The notes: generated from the sequence alone by a model not told the origin. 47,482 nt of DNA from UBA3910 sp964626065 (GCA_964626065.1 CAZVDE010000013.1:1-47482), one strand, 5' to 3'; shown: positions 33,463 to 41,742, counted from the stretch's first letter. Translations and numbers: made by a program.

Positions 33463-35800
33463 AGGAACCCGGCTGCGGCCGCTTACCTGCAGCCTGCCTA
33501 AGCCCATGGTCCCCATTTTGAACAAACCGATGATGGAACATATCCTCAACCTTCTTAAAAGGCATGGAATTACCCGCATAGCCAGCACACTGTGGTATAT
33601 GCCCGGCGAAATTGAGAATTACTTCCAAGACGGATCTCGCTTTGGCGTGGAAATGGAATACTACGTGGAAACCCAACCACTGGGAACGGCGGGCAGCGTG
33701 AAAAATGCCCACCGTTTTCTGGACGACACGTTTTTTGTGGTCAGCGGCGATGCCTTAACGGATATCGACCTGAGTGCCGCGGCACAATTCCACAGGCAAA
33801 AGGGTGCAGCCGTAACCTTGGTGTTGTCCCGGGTAGCCAATCCCTTAAGCTATGGCGTGGTACTAATTGACGCGGAGGGGCGGATCACTCAGTTCTTGGA
33901 AAAGCCAAGCTGGAGCGAGGTCTTCAGCGATACGGTCAATACCGGTATCTATATTTTGGAACCGGAAATTTTTGATCTGGTGGCTTTAGGCGAAAAAGTC
34001 GATTTTAGCAGGGATTTATTCCCGGAACTCTTACGCAAAGGCTTTCCCATGTACGGCTGGGTGGCGGACGGTTATTGGTCCGACATCGGCAATCTCGATG
34101 TTTATCGTAAAGCGCACCGGGATTGCCTGGACGGTAAGGTACGTTTGGACCTTCCCACCGCCCACAGGGGGAATCTTTATTTAGAAGAAGGGGTGGAAAT
34201 CCATCCCGAAGCAGAGGTGGAAGGCCCGGCCTATTTCGGCCGCGGCACTCGCATCGGGGCAGGGGCCTCGATCGGCCCCTATTGTGTTTTTGGGCATTAC
34301 AATCAAATTTCGCCCCGGGCCGGCCTGAAAAGATGTGTTCTTTGGTCCGGGGTGCAGATTGGCCCCCGTGCCCAGCTGCGGGGCTGCGTGTGTGCGGGTA
34401 ATGCCCGGTTGCAGTCTGATGTGCAGGTCTATGAGGGGGCGGTGCTGGGCGCAAAGGTGCAGGTGGGCAGTTTAACTACGATCGCGGCTAACACTAAAAT
34501 TTGGCCCGAAAAAATAATTCCCAGCGGCAGCAAACTGCGGCAGTCTATCATTTGGGGGGTCCAAGAAAGGGCCTCGTTATTCAACAAAAATGGGATTGGC
34601 GGGGATTTTCGCGGGGATCTTACACCGGAGGCCATTACTCAGGTTGGTCTGAGTTACGCCGCTTTTTTGGGTAAGGGCGGTAGGGTTTTGACCACTCATG
34701 CGCCTTCTGAATTGGCCTCACTGGCGGTCGACGCCCTCAGTATCGGTTTGAGGGGCGGCGGGCTGCAAGTTCTGGACGGGGGGGCGGTTACCGGTAAGAT
34801 AACTCGCTTCGCCGTGCAGTACCTAGGGCTGGAAGGGGCGCTGCATTGTAATTCATCCTCGGGCAATCAAGTGCTTATAGAATGCTGGGATGGAAGGGGG
34901 CGGCCCCTCTCTAAGGCGGACCAGAGAAAATTGGAAAACATTTTTTTGCGCGAAGATTTTCCCAGACTAGGCTGGCAGGATCTTGGCACTTTGGCGCCTG
35001 CACCCGACTTTCGCCACAGCTATTTGGCAAGTATGGCACATCACTACCCCGCCGGTGAACCCGGTTTTAAAGTGGGCTTTTTTGCCTCCACTTTGGAACC
35101 CGGCTCTTTTGGAAGGCTCGCTAAGGACTTTTTGAGCCTGGCAGGTTATAAGCCGGTAGAGCGGAAGGAAGGGCTGCCCACGCTGGTGATCCAGGACCAA
35201 AATTGGTTTTTCCTCGATGAACAGGGCAGACGCCTCACGGAAGACGGTTGGTGGCAGATTTTTATCCAAGCACTACAAAGGCGGGACTTGGATCAAGTGG
35301 CGATCCCGATCAACCTTTCGGCTACTGTGGCGCAGGAAGCGCAAGAACGGGGTGTGCAGGTGCGGTGGACCAAAATGGAACCCGCTTTTTGGATGGAGGC
35401 AGCCGCCGAACTGGGTGTTTTACCCGCCGGTAAACAAGAGATTTTTCCCCACATTGAACCCTTGGCGAGCATTGGTGAACTTTTACACTTCATCAGCAGC
35501 GGCCAAGGCAGACTGAGTGCCGGCAAACCCGCATCTTTCCGGCAATCTACCCGGGTGCACTGCCCTTGGGAAGAAAAGGGGCGAATTATGAGGCAGCTGA
35601 TTCAGACTGCCGATTCGGAGCGTACCTTATATCTGGACGGGATTAGAGTCAACCACGATACCGGTTGGGTCTTGGTTGTGCCGGATGGAGATGAACCGGT
35701 CTTTCGCATCTATGGTGAAGCCAAAACTGAAAAAGAAGCCGGTAGGCTCGTTGAACGATATGTCGATTTGATCAAAAGTTACAAAAGTGAGGAGCGATAG
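33434..35800 (+). CDS. Sugar nucleotidyltransferase with left-handed beta-helix and degenerate phosphomutase-like domain
   Basis: A 788-residue fusion. Residues about 1-235 are a nucleotidyltransferase (MKAVIMAGGEGTRLRPLT with the GGxGTRLxPLT motif, then SGDALTDIDL and FLEKP). About 240-390 are hexapeptide left-handed beta-helix repeats. About 395-788 resemble phosphoglucomutase/phosphomannomutase. In the last part the phosphoserine loop (TASHNP in active enzymes) is replaced by CNSSSGNQVLIECW, so it should not be a working mutase. The GTG 33434 start follows AAAGGAG 9 bp upstream and overlaps the GT gene. It probably makes ADP/GDP/UDP-glucose or mannose for the neighbouring GT. Which nucleotide is used is unknown. 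Confidence 0.83.
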   Translation: MKAVIMAGGEGTRLRPLTCSLPKPMVPILNKPMMEHILNLLKRHGITRIASTLWYMPGEIENYFQDGSRFGVEMEYYVETQPLGTAGSVKNAHRFLDDTFFVVSGDALTDIDLSAAAQFHRQKGAAVTLVLSRVANPLSYGVVLIDAEGRITQFLEKPSWSEVFSDTVNTGIYILEPEIFDLVALGEKVDFSRDLFPELLRKGFPMYGWVADGYWSDIGNLDVYRKAHRDCLDGKVRLDLPTAHRGNLYLEEGVEIHPEAEVEGPAYFGRGTRIGAGASIGPYCVFGHYNQISPRAGLKRCVLWSGVQIGPRAQLRGCVCAGNARLQSDVQVYEGAVLGAKVQVGSLTTIAANTKIWPEKIIPSGSKLRQSIIWGVQERASLFNKNGIGGDFRGDLTPEAITQVGLSYAAFLGKGGRVLTTHAPSELASLAVDALSIGLRGGGLQVLDGGAVTGKITRFAVQYLGLEGALHCNSSSGNQVLIECWDGRGRPLSKADQRKLENIFLREDFPRLGWQDLGTLAPAPDFRHSYLASMAHHYPAGEPGFKVGFFASTLEPGSFGRLAKDFLSLAGYKPVERKEGLPTLVIQDQNWFFLDEQGRRLTEDGWWQIFIQALQRRDLDQVAIPINLSATVAQEAQERGVQVRWTKMEPAFWMEAAAELGVLPAGKQEIFPHIEPLASIGELLHFISSGQGRLSAGKPASFRQSTRVHCPWEEKGRIMRQLIQTADSERTLYLDGIRVNHDTGWVLVVPDGDEPVFRIYGEAKTEKEAGRLVERYVDLIKSYKSEER

Positions 35801-35804
35801 GTTG

Positions 35805-37463
35805 ATGGCAGCTATTTCCCAGCCGAAAGTTGCGTTTTTTTGTATGGAATATGGTTTAGACGAATCCTTTCCCATTTATTCGGGTGGTTTGGGTGTTTTG
35901 GCTGGTGACATTTTAAAAACTGCGCACGATCTGCAGTTCCCGTATGTGGGAATCGGCATTCTGTGGCATGAAGGCTACTCGGAACAATATTTGGACCAGG
36001 ATGGCTTCCCCTGCCACAGTCGTCAGGAATATGATCGTTCTCACTTGGAAGATATAGGGGTTACGATCGAGCTTTGGATCCGCGGCGAACAGGTGGCCTG
36101 CAAGGTCTGGAAAACGGAGGCTTTTGGCAATGCGCCCCTTTATCTTTTAGACGCTGATCTCCCGGGCAGCCCCCACGGCTGGATTACGCGCCAGCTTTAC
36201 GCGGGGGCGGCGCAGGAGCGGGTGGCGGCAGAAATAGTATTGGGTATTGGCGGCGTCAAACTGCTGCGTCAGATCGGTTTTGAACCGGATGTTTATCATC
36301 TCAATGAGGGGCATGCCGTTTTTGCCGGCCTGGAGTTGATTCGGGAGAAGATGGCATTGGGCACAGACTTTGAGACTGCCTGGGAGGAAACCCGCCAACA
36401 GATTGTGTTTACGACCCACACACCCGTTATGGCGGGTAACGAAGAACACGATCACGGCCTGCTCAGCCAGATGGGGGCTTGGGCAGGTTTGGAATACGAT
36501 CAGGTGGAAAGAATCGGCGGGAACCCTTTCAATATGACTATTGCGGGATTACGCCTAAGTTATATCGCCAACGGTGTATCCCAACTGCATGGGGCCACCG
36601 CCAGGGCAATGTGGAGAGGTAACGAAGGCACGGCGCCCATTATCAGTATCACTAACGGGGTACATGTGGACACCTGGCAAAATCCGCAGATTAAGCAGAC
36701 GTACGATGTCAACGGAAACTTGTGGAAAACACATTTGCAGTTAAAGAAAAAATTGCTGCGGGAAATAGAGAACCGCACCGGTGTTGCTCTTGATTTGGAT
36801 GCTCTGACGATCGGTTTTGCCAGGCGGGCCGCGGTCTATAAGCGCAGTGGATTGATTTTTCACAGGCCCCACGTAATAGAACCCTTACTGCGCGAGGGGA
36901 ACATCCAGCTTGTTTTTTCGGGCAAAGCCCATCCCGAGGACGATTGGGGCAAACAAATCGTGGCCAATATCGCGGAGATGGCCTATCGTTTCCCCGAAAG
37001 CATAGTGTTTTTGGAAAACTACAATATGGAGCTGGGGAAACTTCTTACTTCCAGCTGCGACATTTGGCTGAATACGCCGCAGCGGCCCCTGGAGGCATCT
37101 GCCACTTCGGGCATGAAAGCTGCGCTCAACGGGGTGCTTCATTTAAGCGTTCTTGATGGCTGGTGGCCGGAAGGGTGCCTGCATGGGGTAAATGGCTGGC
37201 AGTTCGGCGGAGGGTATGAAGGGCCCGAACAGACGATGGTTGATGCCGTTTCACTCTATGAGGTATTATTGAATGAAGTGATTCCTGTCTATTATGAGGA
37301 TCGCAACCGCTGGCAGGACATGATGAGGGCCAGCATTGCCATGGCAATGCACCGTTTTTCCTCTAAAAGGATGCTGACTGAATACTATAACCTTATGTAT
37401 CATCCTTCAACAACGCTGCGCAGGATCAAAAAAGAGATCATGAATGCTATGGCTATCCAATAG
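35805..37463 (+). CDS. glgP: Alpha-glucan phosphorylase (GT35, short form)
   Basis: A 552-residue member of the short alpha-glucan phosphorylase subfamily found in thermophiles and anaerobes, lacking long N-terminal regulatory segments. PLP Lys lies in EASATSGMKAALNG, and other blocks are FCMEYGLDESFPIYSGGLGVLAGD, HLNEGHA and FARRAAVYKR. It phosphorolyses alpha-1,4-glucans to glucose-1-phosphate. ATG 35805 is used; TTG 35802 fits the SD (AGGAG 35790-35794) slightly better. It closes the glucan operon, so the set can both make and mobilise an alpha-glucan store. Confidence 0.9.
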   Translation: MAAISQPKVAFFCMEYGLDESFPIYSGGLGVLAGDILKTAHDLQFPYVGIGILWHEGYSEQYLDQDGFPCHSRQEYDRSHLEDIGVTIELWIRGEQVACKVWKTEAFGNAPLYLLDADLPGSPHGWITRQLYAGAAQERVAAEIVLGIGGVKLLRQIGFEPDVYHLNEGHAVFAGLELIREKMALGTDFETAWEETRQQIVFTTHTPVMAGNEEHDHGLLSQMGAWAGLEYDQVERIGGNPFNMTIAGLRLSYIANGVSQLHGATARAMWRGNEGTAPIISITNGVHVDTWQNPQIKQTYDVNGNLWKTHLQLKKKLLREIENRTGVALDLDALTIGFARRAAVYKRSGLIFHRPHVIEPLLREGNIQLVFSGKAHPEDDWGKQIVANIAEMAYRFPESIVFLENYNMELGKLLTSSCDIWLNTPQRPLEASATSGMKAALNGVLHLSVLDGWWPEGCLHGVNGWQFGGGYEGPEQTMVDAVSLYEVLLNEVIPVYYEDRNRWQDMMRASIAMAMHRFSSKRMLTEYYNLMYHPSTTLRRIKKEIMNAMAIQ

Positions 37464-37526
37464 GCGGGTATAATTCGTGGCGTTTCGCCCCGTTTTGGGT
37501 TATACTGGGGGCCAAGGAGGGACGCC

Positions 37527-38006
37527 ATGTATAGTACCGATTATGAGAGGCTGAAAAAAGACTTGCACTCACTTCTGGCGGGGGAAACGAGCTGGCTTGC
37601 CAATTTGGCTAATACGGCCGCCTTTATTTTTCAAGAGTTGCGAGGAATCAATTGGGCGGGTTTTTATCTGCTGGACGGGTCCGAACTGGTATTAGGTCCT
37701 TTCCAGGGAAAACCGGCTTGTGTTCGTATTGCGGTGGGTAACGGGGTGTGCGGTACCGCGGCGCAGCGCAGGCAGTCCATAGTTGTCCCCGATGTGCACA
37801 AATTTCCCGGCCACATCGCCTGTGATCCCGCCTCAAGATCAGAAGTGGTTGTACCCATGATCGCGGCCGATGGCCGACTTTTGGGCGTTCTCGATGTGGA
37901 CAGCCCCCACCTAGAGCGCTTTGGTGCCTCAGACAGCGCGGGTTTAGGCGGCCTTGTGCGCATCCTGCTTTCTAGCTGCCGGTGGCCTGGGTTACCACCA
38001 GCTTAG
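37527..38006 (+). CDS. msrC: Free methionine-R-sulfoxide reductase, GAF type
   Basis: A 159-residue single GAF-domain enzyme that reduces free L-methionine-R-sulfoxide with thioredoxin. The family's Cys residues are seen in GKPACVRI, GVCGTAAQ and HIACDPASRSEVVVP, the last holding the catalytic Cys. The N-terminal WAGFYLLDGSELVLGPFQG is diagnostic. The ATG follows AAGGAGGG. Its 3' end overlaps the convergent ppx gene by 35 bp, which puts the two transcripts in antisense contact. It fits with oxygen-stress protection in an anaerobe. Confidence 0.9.
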   Translation: MYSTDYERLKKDLHSLLAGETSWLANLANTAAFIFQELRGINWAGFYLLDGSELVLGPFQGKPACVRIAVGNGVCGTAAQRRQSIVVPDVHKFPGHIACDPASRSEVVVPMIAADGRLLGVLDVDSPHLERFGASDSAGLGGLVRILLSSCRWPGLPPA

Positions 38007-39486
38007 ATCCGTATTGATGCTGAAACACCTCTGCTCGGCGTGTGGCATCTTTGATTTCCAAATCCCGTTTTTGGCTGCCGAAAACGGTCAGCTCGCAGAC
38101 CCCGTCCGTTAAGCGGGCCTGAACATGGGTTACCGCCCCGGTGCGCGATCGATCAAGGCTGTGGGCAATCTGCAGCAGTGGCGCCAGTTTTTCCACACGT
38201 TCAATATCGTCGGTTTCAATCGGGCCGTTCGCAGCATAATGTTCCAAGTTAATTCGAAATAATTGATCGTGAGAAGCGGCAAGATATGCTATAAGAACAC
38301 GCTCCCGGTGGGTCAGCCCTTTAAGGGGCGAATTTAACACCGCATATAATGTATGTTTTTCCAGGCTTTCCACACTAATGACCACGCCCAGCTCATGCAT
38401 GAGGCCTGCCACCAGCAACAGCCGCCGTTCCCAACTGCCCAGGCCGTGCAGGGGCTGCAGCTGATCAAAGAGTGTAACGGCCAGATTAGAAACGCGCCGC
38501 AGATGGTTTTCATCTAGATTATAGTAATCGATCAAGTTTTTGGTGTGGTGTGTGAGGACGTTGAATACGATGGGGTCCCGGGGATAAATATGTTTGAAAA
38601 ATAACCCATCGCGGATACTGCTGACGCTGACTTTTAGCTCAGAACCCTGCGTTACCTGCAGCAGCTTATAAATTATGCCGATGCCGGTCACACTTAAATC
38701 GGCCCTTGCTCTTTCCAGCCCGGGCACTTGGCGGCGAGCGGCCAAATCCATGGCGCTGAGCATGTGGTAGATTTCACCTACCGCGTTGGTGGGGATTATG
38801 ATTCCATCAGTGAGATCGGGTACGTAACTGACGTGGTTGCGGTAGATACGGGCTAGCGAACGAAAGGTGCCGCCCACGCCAATCAAATTAGACCGGCCCT
38901 TCAGCCAGGGAATGGACACGAAAATTTCCTCCAGAAATGTTTCTAACCGCCTCAGGTTTTCCGCAGTGGGTAAGTCCTGTAAGGAGAATTTTTCCATCAA
39001 CGATACTGCCCCGAAATCTAAGGTTACCGAGTTTTGGCGCAGGCGATCGGTAAAACCGGCCAATTTGAGAGCACCGCCCCCCAGATCGGCCATGAGCCCG
39101 TCCGTGTCAGTCACACTATTGACCAGCCCTACGTAGCCGAGGAAGGCTTCTTCCTCGCCCGATAACACATCAATTTTAATTCCGTTATCCCGTTCCAGAC
39201 GGGCTATGAATTGGGCGCTGTTTAAAGCCCTGCGTACCGCTGCGGTGGCAACCGCGATGATCTTGTTCACCTTTCGCACCCGGCATAGTTTTACGAATAA
39301 GGCTATTGTCTCCGCGGCGTATTCCATGCCCGTTTCGGTGAGCAAACCGCTGGAGTCGGTGCCGCTGCGCAGGCGAACCGTTTCCTTAAGGTTTTCTATC
39401 TGATGGTGGGCTCGGTTTTCTTTTACGTCGATAATTATCAAGCGTACAGAATTGGAACCCATATCGATTATCCCGATTCGATCCAT
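37972..39486 (-). CDS. Ppx/GppA family phosphatase with C-terminal HD-like domain
   Basis: A 504-residue exopolyphosphatase / guanosine pentaphosphate phosphohydrolase-type protein. The N-terminus (IGIIDMGSNSVRLIIIDV) and SGEEEAFLGYVG and LMADLGGGALKL are the ASKHA ATPase-fold motifs of the family. The C-terminal 190 residues form the HD-like helical domain (AGLMHELGVVISVESL). It hydrolyses polyphosphate or pppGpp; which one is not decidable. ATG 39486 follows GAGGAGG. It is divergent from the Rrf2 gene and convergent, overlapping, with msrC. Confidence 0.9.
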   Translation of the reverse strand: MDRIGIIDMGSNSVRLIIIDVKENRAHHQIENLKETVRLRSGTDSSGLLTETGMEYAAETIALFVKLCRVRKVNKIIAVATAAVRRALNSAQFIARLERDNGIKIDVLSGEEEAFLGYVGLVNSVTDTDGLMADLGGGALKLAGFTDRLRQNSVTLDFGAVSLMEKFSLQDLPTAENLRRLETFLEEIFVSIPWLKGRSNLIGVGGTFRSLARIYRNHVSYVPDLTDGIIIPTNAVGEIYHMLSAMDLAARRQVPGLERARADLSVTGIGIIYKLLQVTQGSELKVSVSSIRDGLFFKHIYPRDPIVFNVLTHHTKNLIDYYNLDENHLRRVSNLAVTLFDQLQPLHGLGSWERRLLLVAGLMHELGVVISVESLEKHTLYAVLNSPLKGLTHRERVLIAYLAASHDQLFRINLEHYAANGPIETDDIERVEKLAPLLQIAHSLDRSRTGAVTHVQARLTDGVCELTVFGSQKRDLEIKDATRRAEVFQHQYGSKLVVTQATGS

Positions 39487-39572
39487 GTGCAGGCCTCCTC
39501 AGCTAGGATACTTTTATTGTAACAGATTCACCGTGGCACGCAAGGGGTGCGAAGCGCCCACCTTCACTATTC

Positions 39573-39601
39573 TTGACAGATTTTGGGGTTGTCAGTATAA
39601 T
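39573..39601 (+). promoter_or_regulatory. Consensus SigA promoter of the rrf2 gene
   Basis: Exact TTGACA (39573-39578), a 17-bp spacer, and exact TATAAT (39596-39601). Confidence 0.9.
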
Positions 39602-39613
39602 TCTGATCAGAAT
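39600..39613. promoter_or_regulatory. Palindromic operator overlapping the rrf2 promoter
   Basis: ATTCTGATCAGAAT is a perfect 14-bp palindrome that begins in the -10 box and covers the predicted start site. It is placed for autorepression by the Rrf2 protein encoded 15 bp downstream. Confidence 0.7.
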
Positions 39614-39628
39614 AGGAAGGTGAACGAC

Positions 39629-40021
39629 GTGGAAATCACGCGTAAAACGGAATATGCCATTAACGCTTTGGTGGAATTGGCAGCAAATCCGGGTGAATAT
39701 ATTTCCTCCAAGACGATAGCCGCCCGACAAGAAATTCCCGTTAATTTCTTGCCTCAAATAATAGCCCAACTGAGTGCTAAAGGTTGGGTGGTGGGGGTCA
39801 GGGGCCCGGGAGGCGGGGTGCAGCTCAGCACCGATCCGAGTGTGATTACTATTAAAGACGTGATCGAATTAATCGAAGGCCCAATTGCCATCGTAAAGTG
39901 CATGACGGAGGAATTCGGTTGCGCGCGCGAGGGTGCATGCCCCATTAGGCCCGTGTGGGAGGAGGCGCAAGAGGCGTTCGTGGGGGTGCTGGAAAAAAGA
40001 ACAATCGCGGATTTGGTATAA
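39629..40021 (+). CDS. Rrf2 family transcriptional regulator, probable Fe-S or redox sensor
   Basis: A 130-residue winged-helix regulator. The HTH (about residues 8-60: EYAINALVELAANPGEYISSKTIAARQEIPVNFLPQII) and the wing G-V-R-G-P-G-G-G are typical of Rrf2. Three Cys in the sensor loop (Cys91, Cys98, Cys104, in VKCM, EFGCAR and GACPIRPVW) match the cluster-binding pattern of IscR/NsrR-type members. Start GTG 39629 follows AGGAAGG. It probably represses its own promoter through the palindrome at 39600-39613. Downstream genes (OmpH-like, rubredoxin, ferredoxin) are candidate targets. Confidence 0.9.
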   Translation: MEITRKTEYAINALVELAANPGEYISSKTIAARQEIPVNFLPQIIAQLSAKGWVVGVRGPGGGVQLSTDPSVITIKDVIELIEGPIAIVKCMTEEFGCAREGACPIRPVWEEAQEAFVGVLEKRTIADLV

Positions 40022-40108
40022 ATACCCCCTGAAATAATGTCTCGGGCAGGAAATATATATCGGGGGTTGAAGTGTGTGATGACAGAGAAATACAAAGGAG
40101 TGTCTGGT

Positions 40109-40567
40109 TTGAAGAGAAAAACACTGGGAATTCTATTATTGGCGGGAATGCTCTTTTTATTGCCAGCCGTGGTTTGCGCGGAGACAATCGGTTTTGTTGA
40201 TTTTGAGTTTTTGTTTTATTCCCATCCTGAATATGACATAAAAAACAAACAACTGCAGGACAAGGCGGAAGAATTGTATCTCAAAGTACAAGAAGAGGCG
40301 GAAAAGCTGGAAACGGAAGAAGAAATCAATGAATTAGGCACTTACTACGAATATCAATTTGAACAGATCGAACAAGAAGTGCGCGTGGATTTGGTCACAT
40401 TTATTCTGAAGGTGATCGAGGAGGTCGCTTTGGAAAACGGTATCACCACGGTACTTCCGGAAAGTTCAATCATTTACGGGGGCCTGAATTTGACGGTGCA
40501 GGTGGTCGAGAAGATGTACAAGCATTATGGCATTTCGGTTCCTTCTTCGATTAGAGAACTAATGTAA
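40109..40567 (+). CDS. OmpH/Skp-like exported protein
   Basis: A 152-residue exported protein. It begins with a signal peptide (KRKTLGILLLAGMLFLLPAVVCA) and continues with the OmpH-family pattern: IGFVDFEFLFYSHPEY, a Glu/Lys-rich coiled coil (about residues 45-100), and VIEEVALENGITTVLPESSIIYGG...NLTVQVVEKM, the characteristic end of Skp-like chaperones. Skp guides outer-membrane proteins in the periplasm, so its presence hints at an outer membrane. Start TTG 40109 follows AAAGGAG at 8 bp; the frame also opens at ATG 40037 but without an SD. The family assignment rests on pattern, not alignment. Confidence 0.75.
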   Translation: MKRKTLGILLLAGMLFLLPAVVCAETIGFVDFEFLFYSHPEYDIKNKQLQDKAEELYLKVQEEAEKLETEEEINELGTYYEYQFEQIEQEVRVDLVTFILKVIEEVALENGITTVLPESSIIYGGLNLTVQVVEKMYKHYGISVPSSIRELM

Positions 40568-40633
40568 CTCTCGGTAGGATATTTTTGAACCGGGTCGAAT
40601 AATACATAAAACAAACGTGAGAGAGGTGAGGCA

Positions 40634-40792
40634 TTGTCAAAGTGGGAATGCACCGTTTGCGGATACATTTATGATCCTGAAATCGGCGATCCGACGCAAG
40701 ATATTGCAGCGGGGGTTGACTTCAACGATCTGCCGGATGACTGGGTTTGCCCGGAATGCGGCGTAGGAAAAGAATTGTTCGAAGAGTTATAG
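40634..40792 (+). CDS. Rubredoxin
   Basis: A 52-residue one-iron protein, too short for most ORF screens. It begins SKWECTVCGYIYDPEIGDPT and holds the second ligand pair in WVCPECGVGK, so the four Cys ligands are at residues 6, 9, 39 and 42. It shuttles single electrons, often to oxygen- or superoxide-detoxifying enzymes. Start TTG 40634 has a GAGAGGTGAGG SD. The ferredoxin gene follows after 22 bp, giving a small redox-protein pair downstream of an Fe-S-type regulator. Confidence 0.95.
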   Translation: MSKWECTVCGYIYDPEIGDPTQDIAAGVDFNDLPDDWVCPECGVGKELFEEL

Positions 40793-40814
40793 AACCCACG
40801 AGGAGGAAAAGAAG

Positions 40815-40997
40815 ATGGAGCCCAAAGTTGATCATGATTTGTGCATTGGGTGCGGATTATGCGAAGAAATCTGCCCCGAAGTGTTTCAAATGGGGGACGA
40901 TGATTTAGCCCACGTAGTGGAGGGCGCCGACTGCGAGGCGTCGGGCTGCTGTGAAGAAGCGGCGGAGTCATGCCCCACCGAAGCCATCACCTTATGA
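40815..40997 (+). CDS. Single [4Fe-4S] ferredoxin
   Basis: A 60-residue ferredoxin. Cluster ligands are Cys10, Cys13 and Cys16 (DLCIGCGLCEEIC) plus Cys53 (ESCPTEAI). The additional Cys20, Cys40, Cys45 and Cys46 sit where one-cluster ferredoxins keep a disulfide. The acidic surface is usual. It is a likely electron acceptor of pyruvate:ferredoxin oxidoreductase encoded 13 kb away, but this is inference. AGGAGG precedes the ATG. A terminator follows. Confidence 0.93.
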   Translation: MEPKVDHDLCIGCGLCEEICPEVFQMGDDDLAHVVEGADCEASGCCEEAAESCPTEAITL

Positions 40998-41004
40998 GAA
41001 AAAA

Positions 41005-41037
41005 AGCCAGCTGAAACCAGCTGGTTTTCTTTTTTTC
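41005..41037 (+). terminator. Intrinsic terminator after the ferredoxin gene
   Basis: AGCCAGCTG (41005-41013) pairs with CAGCTGGTT (41018-41026) over AAAC, followed by TTCTTTTTTT. Confidence 0.85.
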
Positions 41038-41119
41038 CAGAATCCCCAGAAGTCTACTCGTGTAAGCGGTGTGCCTACAGGGTAAAGTAAGTGTGCAGGG
41101 ACGGAAGGGGGTGAATTTG

Positions 41120-41407
41120 ATGGCATTAGGATCTTCCAGTAAGAACGTAAAGGTTATTCCGGAGGCGTTCCAGGTAATGAACCAGTTCAAATATGAAGTA
41201 GCCACCGAGCTGGGCATCAATCCTGAATACAAAACCGGTTATTGGGGCAATATTCCTTCCCGCGAATGTGGTGCCGTTGGTGGACATATGGTAAGACGTA
41301 TGGTAGCCGCCGCTCAGCAATCGTTACTAGGCCAGGGCGGGGGACCCGCGGCCACAGCTACCGGAGGTTTCCGGGGCAGTTTCCCGCAGGAGCCGCCCGT
41401 TCAGTAA
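41120..41407 (+). CDS. Alpha/beta-type small acid-soluble spore protein (SASP 1)
   Basis: A 95-residue DNA-coating spore protein. The core is typical: VIPEAFQVMNQFKYEVATELGI (containing the GPR protease site after Glu in KYE-VATE), GYWGNIPSRECGAVGGHMVRRMV. It binds and protects spore DNA against UV and heat and is degraded at germination. It differs from usual 60-75-residue SASPs by a Gly/Ala/Pro-rich tail of about 30 residues (QGGGPAATATGGFRG). ATG 41120 follows AGGGGG. A paralogue lies 68 bp downstream. Confidence 0.92.
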   Translation: MALGSSSKNVKVIPEAFQVMNQFKYEVATELGINPEYKTGYWGNIPSRECGAVGGHMVRRMVAAAQQSLLGQGGGPAATATGGFRGSFPQEPPVQ

Positions 41408-41424
41408 GAAATAGGTAATTCACT

Positions 41425-41469
41425 TGAGGGGATGCCTACGGGCATCCTCTCCCGCTAGCGGGGGAGGTG
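41425..41469 (+). promoter_or_regulatory. Leader with two overlapping hairpins before the second SASP
   Basis: Hairpin A: GAGGGGATGCC (41425-41435) with GGCATCCTCTC (41440-41450), 11 bp including one G-U, closed by a very stable C(UACG)G tetraloop. Hairpin B: CCTCTCCCG (41445-41453) with the G-rich CGGGGGGAGG (41458-41467), which contains the SD of the second SASP. Both use CCTCTC, so they are mutually exclusive, and B would hide the SD. A read-through stem or a translational switch are both possible. Confidence 0.45.
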
Positions 41470-41475
41470 AATTCA

Positions 41476-41709
41476 GTGGCGCGAAGGAAGAAGGGAAAAA
41501 ACCGCATCTTGGTTCCCGAAGCAGCGCAGGCCATGGACAAGTTCAAATATGAAATGGCCGAAGAGCTGGGAATCAATCCCGAATATAAGACGGGGTACTG
41601 GGGTAATATCTCTTCACGTGAGTGCGGGGCAGTCGGTGGCCACATGGTGCGCCGCATGATCGCCGAGGCCGAGCGCAGCCTAGGTAGGCAGGAGGGCGGC
41701 TTTAAGTAA
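41476..41709 (+). CDS. Alpha/beta-type small acid-soluble spore protein (SASP 2)
   Basis: A 77-residue paralogue of the preceding gene. The cores are almost identical (ELGINPEYKTGYWGNI, SRECGAVGGHMVRRM), but this one has a basic N-terminus (ARRKKGKNRILVPEA) and lacks the Gly-rich tail. Start GTG 41476 follows GGGGAGGTGA. The pair presumably arose by tandem duplication; expression should be forespore-specific (sigma G), though I could not identify a clear sigma-G promoter. A terminator follows. Confidence 0.92.
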   Translation: MARRKKGKNRILVPEAAQAMDKFKYEMAEELGINPEYKTGYWGNISSRECGAVGGHMVRRMIAEAERSLGRQEGGFK

Positions 41710-41714
41710 GCCGC

Positions 41715-41742
41715 AGGGGGGGCGAAGGCCCCTCTTTTTTTG
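41715..41742 (+). terminator. Intrinsic terminator after SASP 2
   Basis: A G-run (41716-41722) pairs with GCCCCT (41728-41733) and is followed by seven T. Confidence 0.75.

Noticed and set aside
41240..41660. Unusual Cys in both SASPs (SRECGAVGG)
   Set aside because: Clostridial SASPs often have Cys at this position, so it is not novel.
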